This document shows, piece after piece, positions 1-13,119 of a stretch of DNA of 64,000 nucleotides. How positions within the stretch are numbered: position 1 is the stretch's first letter; the number at the start of each line of letters is the position of its first letter. A program made the position numbers and the translations under genes. The stretch lies in contig CP141140.1 of NCBI GenBank assembly GCA_035235625.1, positions 63,914,581-63,978,580 of the forward strand, read 5' to 3'. The notes below the pieces were generated by a model. It searched no databases. It saw only the letters and a list, made by a program, of their open reading frames with translations, and was not told where the DNA came from. This stretch comes from Saururus chinensis (Eukaryota > Streptophyta > Magnoliopsida > Piperales > Saururaceae).

Positions 1-2488
1 TCTGGGTACTATCAAGTAAAAATTGTCGAGGGAGATGAAGTGAAATCTACTTGTTACTATAGTGCCTTTGAGTTCCTTGTCATGCCTTTCGAACTAACTA
101 ATGCTCCGACTTCATTTTGCACCTTGATGAAAGATATTTTTCATGAGTTCCTTGATTAGTTCATAGTTGTCTACCTCTATGACATTGTCATATACAAGAA
201 GACCTTAGAGGAACATGTTGATCATTTGAAAGCTGTTTTTGAAGTCCTCTGGCATAACTAGTTGTATGTCAAGTTAGAGCAACATTCCTTTTTCCAAATA
301 GGAGAGCTTATTCTTGGGACACACTATTGGTGGTAGACAGGTCCGCATAGATACTTCTAAAGTTTGAGTAATTGATGAGTGGCCGACCCCGCGACTAAGG
401 TGAGAGAGTTGCAGGCTTTCTTGGGCCTCGCCAACTACTATAGGCAGTTCATCATAGGGTACTCACAAAAAACAACCCCTCTGATCGACCTACTTTAAAA
501 GGACTAACCCTAGTGTTAGTCTGAGAGATGTCAAATGGCCTTCACTGAGTTGAAGAAGACTGTGACTGAAGACCCTTCACTCTGCCTCCCTGATTACACG
601 CAACCTTTTAAAGTACAAATGCATGCATTAGATTATGTCATCGAAGGTGTTTTGACTCAGAATAGCCACCCGATAGCTTTCAAAAGTTCTTAGATCAATG
701 AGGCAGAACAAAGGTATACAATGCAAAAGAAAGATATGACAACTATATTTCATTGTCATCAGACTTGGCGACATTATTTGTTAGGTTCTTGGTTCATAGT
801 CAATACCGAATATATTGTTGCTAGCTATTTTCAAACTCAGAAGAAGCTCTCTCCAAAGCAAGCTCGTTGGCAAGATTTCCTTGCCGAATTTGACTTCACC
901 TTGGAGCACAAACCTAGTAGGAACAACATTGTCACAAATGCTATGAGCCAAAAGGCTAAGTCTGATGACATTATTGCCTTGCAGCTAAACAAGTTGGCCT
1001 GTGTTAGCCAGTGCAGAAGCAATTTACATGCTCAAATTCATGCGGCAATTGAAAAGGATATCCTAGCCCCCTCCCTTCTCCAACAAGTAACCGAAGGCAA
1101 AACAATCAAGTTTTGAGTAGAAAATGGACTACCCATGACATAGGGGAAGCACCTATATGTGATGAAGGTTGACAACCTAAGGAAGGATCTCCTTTAGGAG
1201 TACCATGACACTCCGTGGGTATGACATTCATGTATTTATCACACCTTGGCTCAATTGGAAAGGGAGTACTTTTGGCCCCACATAGGTGATGATGTCGAAG
1301 AGTATGCTTACATGTGCCTCACATGCCAACAAGATAAGGTAGAACGGGATAAATCGTGCGGTCTTCTTGAACCACTACCAGTGCCACAAGGATTATGGGA
1401 GAGTGTCTCCCTAGACTTCATCTTTACCTTACCAAGGGTAGGCGGCTATGGATCGATCTTGGTGGTGGTCGATCGTTTCTGAAATATGTTACCTTCATCC
1501 CGGCGTCAAATCATTGTATGGTCGAGGAAACTGTACACCTATTCCTCAAGAATATTATCAAACTTTGGGGCGTACCCCAAACCATTGTTAGTGACTGTGA
1601 TGCATGGTTCACGATAGCTTTTGGACAGAGTTATTCAAGCTATTGGGTTCGAAGTTAAACTTCTTCTCTAGCATGTATCCCTAGACAGTCAAACAGAGCA
1701 CATCAATGTCATCATTGAAGAGTACCTTTGCCACTTTATCAGTGTCAATCAAAAGAATTGGGTGAACCTCCTCGATGTTGCCCAATTCTCCTACAATCTC
1801 GAATGATGTTTGGCCACCAACCACAATCCCTTTGAGTTGGTTATTTTCCATCAACTAGCAACAATGCATACTCTAGCAACAGAATACATGGGAAACAACC
1901 CACCTTCTTTCCACCTGGCGAAAGATTGGCACATCCAAGCAGACATTGCCAAGGCTTATCTTTTGAAGGCCGCTTGCTGAGCAAAGAAGTGGGTCGACAA
2001 TGGCTAAAAGCCTTACATATTCAAGGTGGGAGATTTGGTTCTTATCAAACTGAATCCAACTCAATTGAAGCTATTGTGGCAACTTCATCAAGGTCTCATT
2101 CGGAAGTACAAAGGTCTCATCTTCATCACTAAGAGGGTTAGGAAAGCCTCTTATCAAGTCCAATTACCAGCTTGGATGCAGGTCCACCTAACATTCCATG
2201 CCAGTTATCTCAATCCATACCATGTCGATGCCGAGGACCCCTCTGGAAACCAAATTGATTGGGGTAATCCAAAGGTCACATATGATGTTCAAGTCTTAGA
2301 AAAAATTTTAGCGCATTGCGAAGTTCTCCGAGGCAAAGAGCAAGTATGCGAATTCCTCATCAAGTGGCGGGACCTTCTAGATAGTGGGAGCCTGAAGATG
2401 AGTTCATCATTCAACAAGCACGCCATGCTGAAGCCTATCTTCAGGAGCAACGTCAATGAGGACTTCGACAAAAATAAGTAGGGGAGAA
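1..2488 (+). pseudogene. Ty3/gypsy chromovirus pol remnant (RT-RNase H-integrase-chromodomain)
   Basis: Decayed polyprotein of a long terminal repeat retrotransposon, cut by the left window edge. In order: reverse transcriptase (about 1-330, with the YxDD box read as YLYDIVIY, so one catalytic Asp is lost), RNase H (about 540-1000, ending in an FxLEHKPSRNN-like stretch), an HHCC integrase zinc finger (about 1200-1350, Cys pair in MCLTCQQDK), the integrase core (SLDFI and later VSDCD), and a C-terminal chromodomain (about 2280-2400, EFLIKWRDL). The terminal chromodomain places it among chromoviruses. Stop codons and frameshifts interrupt it at many points (for example near 157, 670, 1115, 1480 and 1657), so it cannot encode a working enzyme. 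The last frame stops at 2481, just before a purine-rich tract at 2480-2488 and the 3' LTR. Confidence 0.9.
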
Positions 2489-3051
2489 TGTCACGAACCT
2501 TGTCCGAACACCTTTATAAATACTTTATAAATACGTTTTAATGTATTTCTTTATGCTTTCATATATTTTTATTTAGTTTTATGTAACCATATCCGTAGAG
2601 GCACTTTGTTTGTCACTCCAGCAATATGCAAGAAATCCCTTATGCTATATAGGAGGAATGTAGTGTTTTTGTGACTGACTCATGTAATTTGCGCCAATTG
2701 ATTTGTGAATGCGTTGATAGCGAATACAATTTATCTTCGTGCTTGTGTTCATTTATTTCTTTGTAATGTGTCACTCCTGTTCTCCCTACCTCATCTTGCT
2801 TTGCAAGGCCCTTGCATGTGATCCGCGCAGCACCCTGCTAAGCAAGAATACTTGTTGTACTTGAAAGGTTGACTTACTACGCGTGAGACCACGCAAGAGC
2901 CAGAAGGTAGCTTGTCCATCAAGCAAGGCTGTAACACGATGAGAAATTTCTCGAATTCCTTCGGCAAGTTCTTTGGCACGTTGATGGTTACTGAATGTCT
3001 AAAATATAAAATAAATTATAATATTTTCTTCAAAAAATATGGGGTGTTACA
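2489..3051 (+). mobile_element. 3' LTR of the gypsy chromovirus
   Basis: This 563-bp segment starts TGTCACGAAC directly after the polypurine tract (AGGGGAGAA-like) and ends GGTGTTACA, so it has TG...CA termini. It contains TTTATAAATA-like TATA elements near 2512-2534. The partner 5' LTR lies outside the window, so insertion age and target-site duplication cannot be read. The right end abuts a Stowaway MITE. Confidence 0.75.
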
Positions 3052-3058
3052 CCCTATA

Positions 3059-3246
3059 CCCCAAATTAATATTTCTATTTAGAAAAAAAATATTATATAT
3101 TAATAGTTTTATTTTGTTTAATTAAGTGATTGAATACTTAAAAAATAGTATCATAAACTATTTTTCTCTTATCTTAGATATGAGTTTTAACATTCAATAA
3201 AAATTATTATTTTTTCAAATGTAACTATTAATATGAAAGGATGGAG
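3059..3246 (-). mobile_element. Stowaway-type MITE, long form
   Basis: About 190-bp AT-rich element. Its right end reads ...GGATGGAG-TA and its left end TA-CCCCAAATTAAT, a shortened version of the CTCCCTCCATCCCAAATTAAT terminus. On the minus strand it aligns along its length with the MITE at 16172-16365. It has no coding capacity. It lies 700 bp upstream of the dioxygenase start codon. Confidence 0.75.
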
Positions 3247-3953
3247 TATTTTTATTGGTTGGTTAAGGCTGGGCGGACCTTAAAAGTTTTACCCATACTC
3301 ACCGCCAACCCATCCATCTTCTTCTCTTTGATGTTTTCTTAACCCACCTTATACCAGCTGAGAAGGTATACTATTCTACGGTGTGCCTATGTATAGGTCC
3401 ATTCATGTTTTAACACTTATATTTAAGTTAAAACCTTAAATATTTATTCACATTCAAATATGTATAAACCATCTAAACGTGTTAAAGTGTGAATGAATGC
3501 ATCTACTACGTGACTTATGGAACGGTCACACTCGATAATTTTTCGTACCAACTCCGGTAGGAGCTTTGTCTCTCCCTCTGCCGTGAAACACGCACCATCC
3601 TGTTACTTATCCCGTTGTGCAGAGATGAGAGCAGTCAAACGACTACAGTGACCCACCAACAAATTGAAGAATAGCATCGAAAACCCTAAATTTCATCACA
3701 TATAACACGTTGTCCGGCACTTTAACGTCCAATTCACAGCAGTAAAGAGTGGACTCGGCCACTACCATAACACCCCACCCCGACCTCATATGGTCACAAG
3801 TCTGTCTTATCCTCCTTCCCTCTGTTATTCATTAGCCTCTGCTGTTATTATATATGGAGGATGACTGTGGAGAGATAAGGATACGGAACTGCTATACTAC
3901 CACTCCTTTTTAACCTGGGACCTCCTGCCATACTTTCTTGTGCTCCTCAGATC
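3247..3953 (+). promoter_or_regulatory. 5' flank and core promoter of the JOX-type gene
   Basis: A TATATAT box lies at 3849-3855, about 100 bp before the start codon, which fits a plant core promoter with a 60-70-nt leader. A TACGTGAC element (G-box/ABRE-like ACGTG core) sits near 3507. ACGTG cores are bound by bZIP and MYC factors, and MYC-driven induction by jasmonate is known for this enzyme family. Whether this site is used is inference. No other gene is seen in this stretch. Confidence 0.5.
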
Positions 3954-6900
3954 ATGGACGGCGTCCTGGACTGGCCGGAGCCTGTAGTCCGGGTGCAATC
4001 TCTGTCAGAGGCTGGCATGACGTCGATACCGGACCGATACATCAAGCCGCAGTTGGAGCGACCGTCGGAACTCGATTGCACTGGTGCTGCAGCACAGACG
4101 AAAGTTAATATTCCCCTCATCAACATGGGCGGCTGTCCGGAGGAAACGATGCGGCAAATAGCGGATGCGTGCCGCAACTGGGGGTTCTTCCAGGTGGTTA
4201 ACCACGGGGTGGCTCCGGAGCTACTGAGGCGAACGAGGGAGGTGTGGAGGGAGTTCTTCCACCTCCCGTTGGAGCTCAAGCAGGCCTACGCCAACTTGCC
4301 TAATACCTACGAGGGCTACGGAAGCCGCCTCGGAGTCGAGAAGGGGGCGAAACTCGACTGGGGGGACTACTTCTTCCTCCACATCCGCCCCGAGTCGACA
4401 AAGAAGCTGGAAAAGTGGCCAGCCCAACCACCCAACTGCAGGGAGGTGGTGAAGGAGTACGGGAGACAGCTGGTGGCGCTGGGACAAAGGCTGATGAGGA
4501 TTCTGTCCATGAACCTCGGCCTGGCCGATGATCGGCTTCAGGAGGCTTTCGGCGGCGACGACAACATTGGCGCCTGCCTGAGAGTGAATTACTACCCAAC
4601 CTGCCCACAGCCAGACCTAACGCTCGGACTCTCGCCGCACTCCGACCCGGGCGGCCTCACTCTACTCCTGCCAGACGACCGGGTCGCCGGCCTCCAGGTC
4701 CGGAATGGGAGCTCGTGGGTCACCGTGAAGCCGGCGCCGGATAGCTTCATAGTGAATATAGGTGATCAAATTCAGGTATATATACCTACATAGCATAATA
4801 TATACACACCTCTCTCTGTTATTTATTGGGGTGAATAGTAAATATAAGAGCTGAAGGCATTATAGGGCGTTTTGATTCGATAATCAGGGTTTATTGTTTA
4901 ATACAGGCCTAATTAACGGGTCATTAGTATTTGCAAATATCAAAAAAATAACTGAGATGAGTAAATTAAGAATAATGTGAACAGAAGATGTTTTTAAACT
5001 AATTCTGCCTTTAATTAATTTCGAAAGTGACTTTCGTCCAAGTTGGATTTGACTACGTTTTTGTCCTGCTGCTTTTACACACATTGCACGTGCTTTTATT
5101 GGCTTGTGGAAACACAACTAGAGCCGCTTTTGTCTGCCGCTCTATGAACATTAGAACCACGTTTTCACCGGGAACCTTCTCCCAAAAAGATCTTTTGAGA
5201 AATTACGGATAAACTTGCATTCCATACCCATCTGTGATGGGCACGTGAGGATCGTTTTTATACGTGCTCATAAATTATTGTACGTGTCTAATGCTATTGA
5301 GGAAATTTTTTTGGCACGCAAAATAATAAAATCTTGAGGAAGGTTAAGAATAGTAGAACCCAAAGCCTTTGGGTAAATTCACCAATGAGATTACTGGTGA
5401 AGTTTTACTGGTTAACAATGACAGCACTAGCACACATGATAGCACATGCGCTAGCATGTATATCATTAACCTAGTAGATCGATAAGAGGTAAAAGTTTAC
5501 CTGCAACTGTGTGGATGAAACTTCACCGGTAGGGAGAGTGGAGTTCAATAAGAGAGTAAACTAATGGGTCATTACAATAATTATATTCTGGGTTATGGCT
5601 TTTACTTAGTTTTAAAGAACTCTGACTTAGATTTTAGAGTGGTAATTTTTGTAGAAGAAAAATAATCTTTTGTTTGTCAGGATTGAAATAATATTTGCCT
5701 GTAAAAAAAGAAATTATGTTATTTTTTCATAAAAAAAGTCATTACATTAATGGACTCAAGTAGCATTGTTTAATAAATAATTTGATATATTGCTAGCATA
5801 GTTTATGACCTAAAGAATATAAACAGGATCTAATTTTACAATTTTCTTGTTATAATTCCTTGCCTATAGATGATGAGCAGGATTAGATGAGTCATAATTT
5901 CTAATTTTGTTGTTATAGTTCATGGCCTATAGATGATATGCAGTATTAAATTAGTCATAATTTTTTAATTTTCCTACTATAATTTATGGCTTATATACGA
6001 TAAGCATGATCAGATTAGCCATAATTTTCCTTTTTTTTTGTTTTTAGTAGCAAATGCCTGATAGCTGCACCTGCTAGCTACTTAAGTGAAGTCACAGATG
6101 AAATGATTTACACTTAAAAATTCAACAAGTGTGACAAACAGCTACATAAAGCAAATAACCTAGCTATCTAGAGCTGCATTGATGTGAGCCTCGCAGGCCA
6201 CATGTTCCATACGCCTTATCCCCTCATGGGGCCAAGAGTGTGTGATGAAGTAATAGAAATAGAATGCGAATTGGCCACTGGGATCGAGTAGTGCATGATG
6301 GCCGACATGGACACGTGATCGGACAAAGAGTGTTATGGTGCTGGGAAAACCGAAAGGGGAAACTTGCGTAGCCATATTGATCAGTTCAACTCCTTCCCTC
6401 ATTTGTCCTGTGCAGAAAGACTTTTTATACCATTTTCGAGGAAGCATTTTTAATGCGCCTTTAGGATAATGCGGCCGTGGTGGGACAGCTGATTGATTTT
6501 AAAAATTAATAGCACACATGTTTAATGTACGTTAGCATTGCGGAGTGTTAACATCTGAATCCTCCATTTTCAAAATTAGCTGCTCTTCTTGAGTGCTTCC
6601 ATTCCATAGGTTGATTGTCATATTCCTTCCCCATTGGTGAGCACTAGTGACAATCCACTATAAGCTATAGCGGCTCAATGTGGATGATTCAATGTTTGTT
6701 TTTCTCTCTCTCGCTTTCTTTTGCTATTGTATGGATATTTGAAATCATGGGCAGATCCAATTGCCCCAACTCAATTAATGGAACTTTGTACTATCATGTG
6801 GCATGCTTGTAAATTTTACCCAATCTATATTAATGAGACTTGTCCTATCATAGGCATGTTGGTAAAATGTCAAATTTTTAGAAGAGTGACGGTTTTTTTA

Positions 6901-7741
6901 TTCATACAAATTTAGTAGGTAGGCCCCATAAAAAATATTTATAATTTTTTATTGATACTTACTTATTCATTTGTTTATTTATGACTCGACTTTTATCTCC
7001 TTTTGATATCTTATTCATTTTTTTCTTGGGAATATGATTTATAATTAAAATAGACGTGATTATCATTAGAATCCTTATTGATCTAGACATGACAAATGTA
7101 AAACGTCATATGTTATCATAATTTGTTTCTCTAATTTATGTTAAAAATTATTATAATCTTTTCCCCACCAGGTCCATAGATTTTCTGGCTCCGCCATTTG
7201 TTTGGAATTATATGCATGCACCAACAAGAACCACCTTTCATTTAAATATTCCCTCCACCCTACATTAATTATTTTATTTAATTTTTTAAAATGAGTTGAA
7301 ATTATTTTATTGTGAAAAACTAAATAAAGCTATTAATGTGAGGGGGGGAGTATTTAGACTCCTTAACATGATCCCTTAGGTAACCAAGTAGGTGCAATAG
7401 CATTTTCCATGTTGAGAATTGATGCTTGAGGGCATTTAGTTTCAACTTCAAGTATCATCTTCTCTGACTGAGTATCTATTTCAATGTAATTTCATCAGGT
7501 GTTAAGCAATGCCAACTACAAGAGCGTGGAACACCGGGTGGTCGTCAACTCCATGCATGAGAGGTTATCCCTAGCCTTCTTCTACAATCCCCAGAGTGAC
7601 TTGCCGATAGGCCCTCTGTCGGAGCTGGTGAGCCACGACAAGCCGACACTCTACAAGTCGATGACCTTCAATGAATACAGGCTCTACATCCGCAGTCGTG
7701 GGCCCAAAGGAAAATCCCAGGTTGAATCTTTGTCACACTAG
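3954..7741 (+). CDS. JOX-like: 2-oxoglutarate/Fe(II) dioxygenase, jasmonate-induced oxygenase (JOX) type
   Basis: Two exons, 3954-4775 and 7499-7741, join in phase 0 (CAG|GTATAT donor, TTCATCAG|GTG acceptor) to give 354 residues, a normal family length. The N-terminal DIOX_N region runs from about 50 to 165 and the catalytic double-stranded beta-helix from about 205 to 305. Visible residues: iron ligands His229 and Asp231 (HSDPGG) and His286 (SVEHRV), and the 2OG-binding Arg296-x-Ser298. The start WPEPVVRVQSLSE and the block YEGYGSRLGVEKGA are hallmarks of the JOX/JRG21 clade. Known members hydroxylate jasmonic acid to 12-OH-JA and so lower JA-Ile signalling in the cytosol. Arg210, Arg335 and Arg339 match the arginine triad I recall for jasmonate binding in Arabidopsis JOX2 (Arg225/350/354). 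The frame is intact, and function is inferred from homology. A flavonoid or other 2OGD role is less likely. Confidence 0.9.
5790..6024. repeat. 64-bp tandem repeat, about 3.7 units
   Basis: Diverged units end in AGTCATAA or AGCCATAA and contain TGGCCTATAGATGAT-like cores. The boundaries I read are 5834-5897, 5898-5960 and 5961-6024, with a partial unit before them. It lies inside the JOX intron. Confidence 0.8.
7249..7350. mobile_element. Stowaway-type MITE, short form
   Basis: 102-bp element with TIRs TTCCCTCCACCC and AGGGGGGGAG, flanked by TA on both sides (7247-7248 and 7351-7352). It lies 148 bp from the intron's 3' end, before the second JOX exon. Confidence 0.85.
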
Positions 7742-8265
7742 GCCCTACTAATGTACTGTTTAATTCATCTTAAATGTGATTCCTTGGTAGCATTTACCAA
7801 GGCATCAACATTAGATATATTCAGTTATTGCATTTGTACATCAAAATTTTGGCAACATATATTACATATTAATATGCTTCGGCTATAGCTTGGTCGTGCT
7901 GTTTATTATGTGGGGCATATCTTGGCCACGCGTTCTCTATCTTGCAGCCCAGGTTAGTAGGGGGTAGATGGGTACACCCAGACACTTCTTAATTATTCTA
8001 ATATTAATATTAATTTTTAGTGATATCAATATGGTAGAGTGGAAACCTATCGGTCTAGTAAAGCCTTGTGAGCCGTTGATCATGAAAAAATGATGACACA
8101 CCCATTAGCGTACTTGTACATGATATCACAATCCGCATGTATGGTACATAGTGGGTGCGTTGCCTATTTCCTAATATTAATGCTCAATAAAACTAGTTGA
8201 TTACAACTTCTAAGGGAACACCCACGCAAATTAATCAAACACAACATGCTCGTAGTGAAGTAAGT
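7742..8265. other. 3' flank of the JOX gene, no gene seen
   Basis: AT-rich sequence with no coding signal. The polyadenylation site of the upstream gene should lie here, but no single signal stands out. The last five bases, TAAGT (8261-8265), are the left target-site copy of the LTR-like insertion that follows. Confidence 0.5.
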
Positions 8266-8760
8266 TGTAGGTGCTCAAGACGAGTTGTTTTGGGGTTTGA
8301 AAAAACGGAAAGTAAGGAAATTAATTAAACTCTTACTTAGTCCAACACATCACCCACATCATCTCATAACAAAATAGTCATAAGCCTAAAAGGTTATATC
8401 ATGTCTAAAGCTAACATAGACTATCTATAAAACATTAAGTAACAAATTTTAACACATGCCATAACATGAGTTGATTCTCATTACAAAATAACTAGCCCTC
8501 TCTTAGCATGCATCTACACATCCTCATGCTCATGAAATAACTCGTGTTGAGCACCTGCATGACACAAATATATAACCCCCAAACAAAAGCAACATACAAG
8601 GGGTGAGCTTAACTTAGTAAGAGTTTTAAATAAAACATAGGCTCACATTAATACCAAATGTATTCAATCCATAGAAATTATCTCATTTATGCATCAAACA
8701 TCTTTACACAATACTTGTGCATCAGGGTCTCAATTATATTTCATAATCATATACACACAA

Positions 8761-10992
8761 TGTAAGATCTCTAAATTCTTTTTTTAATTATAATTTTGTT
8801 TGTTTGTTGGATTGATTTGAATTTTTAGGTTATGAGTTATTTAACCTTATTAAAGTTTGATTTCATTTTACGAGTATTTGTGTCAAACTTGATTTGTCAA
8901 AATTTTTATTTATGTATAGGCATTTTCTTGTTAATTTTTCTTGGTTGAGGGAGCGGGCCCCATAGTGGGACCACATCCATATTGGATAATGTGCAACCTA
9001 TTTTAACCTCTAGCCTTATAATAATTTATCTAAGTAGGTTTGGGTGTGATTAAATTCATTTTGAGTTAAAAATACCCATAATTAGCCACTTAAGGAGTTT
9101 TTTTATTTTCTAGCTTAACAGTTTATATTCTTAACACAAAACTTGTACAAAATAAGGAAAAACCCTAACCATTTGCCAAATGGAGAAAAATTATGTTTAG
9201 GATGGAGGCTTGCTCTACACCTATTTCCCAAAATAGAAACTTTGATTAAAGTGAGTTTTCTTCCCATAATCACCGTTAATATTTCGATTTTTGGTCTTAA
9301 TCACTTTTATCTTAATTTCTCCTATCTTGATTTTTAATTTTCTTCCATCAAAATTTTATTTTTAATTTTGATTTATAACCCTGATTAGGTGATTTTTGTT
9401 TTTAACCTAAGGATGTCTTAGAACCATTTTTTCAAAGTTGATTTGAGATTATTAGCAATTTTAATTAGGTTTAATTAAAAACCCTAATTTTTGGGTAAAA
9501 TTTCTTGAGGATTAAGCTCATTGAAAGGACTTTTAAAGGCTTATTAGAGGTAAGAGCTTTTTACCTTGAGTGATTTTTCTTCATTGGAATGTATAATTAT
9601 AGGTTTATTTTGAGTTTTTAATTCATTTTGATGTATAATGGTGATTTGTCAGAAGCATGTGATTTATGGTTATTTTGGTATGATCAAGTATGGAAATGAT
9701 TAGATTTATCATGTTCTAGGCTTATTTTTTATTATATAATATTTTATAATAATTTTTGAATTTATATAGAATTTTAGAATATTTTCGGTTTGAATTTCAA
9801 GAGGTTGAAAACAAACCAAAAAGTGAATTGTTCCAACCATTCAAATTGGCTAACAAGCTGTTAGAATGGTCAGCATTCAAGTGGCATGTCAGGCCGATCA
9901 AACAACTATACGCAATTTGGTAAAATAAGCTATTTTTGTGGATTTTTGGTCATTTCTTATTCTCTTTTCATAATTCTAATGCTCTATAACTAGGATAAGT
10001 TGTGATTACTCATGATTGTCACTTAATTGGATATGAACCTTTGAATTATGATTTAGCTTAAGCATGAAGATGACTATACTTACCTCAGTTTAGCATGATT
10101 TTCTACTTGTCTTAAACCAATATTTTGATAATATTTTTGTATTTACTCCATCATTCCAATAGGTCATAACTATGATAAATTATGGATACTTGCACGTGTC
10201 ACATTGATTATAGGTGATTTATTTTCTATATGTTTTAGTTTAAGTATGAATACTATTATGTATGTACATTCTTGTTTATGCTTATATGATTTTATTTGTC
10301 ATAAATGCACAATGTTACATGCATATATGGACTAATTAGAGTATACTTATTATATGCATATATGTGGATATGAATTATGAATGAACACATAATGCACAAG
10401 TGGCATGAACATGTATATAGAATATGATTTACATCATCATGTACATGTGTAGAGAATGGTTATGTGATGCATGTTTATATTGAAAATGCTCGTGGTATTT
10501 TCATGATTTTATATTCCGTTTCATAACCCTTACTAAGTTAAACTCACAATTCTTTCGTTTTGGTTTTGTTTTGGGGTTGTATGTTGTTTCATGCAGGTGC
10601 TACGGATGAGCTCTATGTCAAGCATGAGGATGAACACGTGCATTGAGAGGGGCTAGTCATTTGGGTTGTGATAGACTTGTCTTATGATGTGATAGTTTTG
10701 TAATTGACTTTATCATATACTATGGGTAGCCATTGTTGGCTCTAGACTTGTGCAGCCCTTAAGGCTCAATATTATGATATTATTTAGATGATGTGGGCAT
10801 TGTGTTAACTAAGATTGTTAAGTAATCTCTTTATTTTCTTCTTCTACTTGCTTTTGCACAAAGGCTATGTGCGCACACTCTATTGTTGTGTTTCATGTAA
10901 GATGGGTTAAGTCTTATGCAATTCTTTCCACTTAACTTCGTAGCGCCACGTTCTCACTCTCTTGGGCCGGGTTCGGGTTAGGGGGTGTGGCA
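8761..10992 (+). mobile_element. Nested solo LTR-like element, same family
   Basis: Starts TGTAAGATCTCTAAATTC and ends GGTTAGGGGGTGTGGCA. Its first 200 bp parallel the 5' end of the host LTR read from 15312 backwards, including a GGGCCCCA-containing block near 8957. I could not read a clean TSD (CACAA on the left, GGGCA on the right), so the right boundary is less certain. It is non-coding. Confidence 0.65.
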
Positions 10993-11389
10993 GGGCATGA
11001 AAAACAACTTATACATTCATTCAAATCTCACATTTCATTCTCATCCTACATGAACAAACATTATCATTTCATTCACATCTCGTATAATTAGGTATACCAA
11101 TCCACATTTATCCTGAAAATTCAAGTATCATAATTCCATACACAATTTGTGTAAATATAAGCATCATTGTTCATATACAACTTGTGTCAACGAGGATTAT
11201 AATCCCTTCACATATGTATAAATACCATGATGAATGTTTTACAATAGAGAAAATAATTTTGCTCACCTTGGTCGAAGCCTAAGTAGACTTGCTCACCCAA
11301 AAAATCCATAAAAAGGAAGTCTGAATTCCTAAAAGGACAACTAGAGCAGCTTGGGCAAATCCTGTAAACTGGAAGTGCCTCATGGTAAG

Positions 11390-13119
11390 TGTGACGGCCG
11401 TTTTTTATTATTATAATAATTATTATTAATATATTGTCACAATGTTTGACACACTCTGCCAACACACGTGTGTCCGAACATGATAGCCGTCAATGCAGAT
11501 CATGGTCAGATATGCTTTATATTAACAATGAGCATATCATGGAGTCATAGCACAACAAAATATTATTCATGTGCTTAAATATATATTTCACACAAACCAT
11601 GGACTTAGGTTCATAGAGTTAAAGTTTTACAAGCCTTACAAGTCTTTGGGCATATCGTGCTCTTAATCTGCAGTCATATAAATATTACATATTTTTCAAA
11701 ATCAGAGAGCAAATAAAATATCTAAAACACTACACTTCCTTCACCTCCGCCCTCGCTGCATTACCTGTAGAATCTGGGGGTGGGTGAGTATTTTAAAATA
11801 CTCAGCAGGTTGATTTAAAATCTAATAGAGGTGCTAAGCAGAAATCCCTTTGAAAACCTTGCACATTTTCTTTAGGAACCTCTACCACGATAAATTATGC
11901 ATAAAACAACCGGTTCTAAATCATAACAAAACCACAAGCCACGACACCCTACGGCCTACCCTCGGTGCTCATGGGGCAAACGAGGGCCACTTAGGGACAA
12001 AGCTTTCCCACGATGCTCTACCCTATGCGCGTCACTTGCCGATTTATTTTTCTCGGTGGGCATCATCACTCTATGATTATTCCGGGTTCTTAAGCCCAGG
12101 AATTAATCATCACATCGTTCAAAACATAGCAATATTCATGCTTAAATAGTTCATCATATAATATGTCTCACATAAATCAATCACATGAGCTTAATTATGT
12201 TAAATCATGCGTAAAGAAGTTATACTAAGCACACGTTTAGAGTTTAAAGTCCCCTACCTTAAACCTTAGTTATAATTTTGTAACCGCAGAAGCCCCGAAT
12301 AAAGAAACTGACCCCACCACAGCGTCCAGAACGTTGAATTCAGTAGGAAATGCCTTTTAAATCACTTGATTCAGACATAAAATTGTTAAGAACGGAGGAA
12401 AACGGGTTCATAAGTGGAAAACTGGAAACCAGAGAAAAAAAAAGGGCCGGATGCACTATTTAAAGGCGCGAGCACGTGGGACCCACGCGTGCCACATCGC
12501 GCATGCTTCCCACGGTCGTGACATGTGTGCGACTCGCATCTTGCGCGCGTCGCCTAGGCCCCATTGCACCATTCGGCGCAACGACGTGCATCACGATCGC
12601 GGCGCGCGTCATCGCGGGCCCGGCCCCACGTGGCGCGGACCCACCACGCGGGTCCGCTGCGCGTTGCGTGCCTGGACCGCGGTCCCGCAGGCCTGGGTCC
12701 ACACGGCGCCGCCACCGCGACACCAGCTGACGCCGGCCATGTGCGTCAACCAACATTTTTATAATAATTTTTTTAACACAAAAACTTTAAACGCGCGTAT
12801 CTTTGTCACCTGGACTCTGATTCATGCGTTCTTGACACCGTTGGGCTCGTATCGACGAGCCCTACCAAACTAGACCACACATGGGTAGGTTATCCTGCAC
12901 TTCCAAGGTGGGCCCGCCCATGTGGCACATTTCCCGAGGCTATAACTTTCGGCCCCGGTGTCCGAATCAAGTGTTTCGAAAGCCGTTATACTCGTTTTTT
13001 TGCACACTACCATAATCTCATAAGATTAAATATATAACACACTATAACTAATAAAAAGAATGCTACAAACTCTAAAATTAACGTGTTAGAAAGTGTACTG
13101 GAAATTCAGGGTCGTTACA
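11390..13119 (-). mobile_element. Nested 1.73-kb solo LTR with 5-bp TSD
   Basis: On the minus strand it begins TGTAACGACCCTGAATTTCC and ends CGGCCGTCACA. GTAAG flanks it exactly on both sides (11385-11389 and 13120-13124). A very GC- and CpG-rich block at about 12440-12740 gives several overlapping open frames on both strands. They lack codon bias or domains and are not genes. It was inserted into the older element 8266-15312. Confidence 0.8.

Larger units (their letters stand above)
4776..7498 (+). other. Large intron of the JOX-type gene
   Basis: 2,723-bp AT-rich intron with GT...AG ends. Its size reflects added repeats: a 64-bp tandem repeat at about 5790-6024 and a Stowaway MITE at 7249-7350. 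An antisense open frame of 95 codons at 6160-6447 has no recognisable domain and is probably chance or an old remnant. No other gene is seen. Confidence 0.8.

Noticed and set aside
6160..6447. Antisense 95-codon frame in the JOX intron
   Set aside because: No domain, no paralogue visible in the window, and no promoter or splice signals.
12451..12873. Overlapping open frames in a GC-rich block
   Set aside because: The block lies inside the 11390-13119 solo LTR. Absence of stop codons follows from the high GC content.
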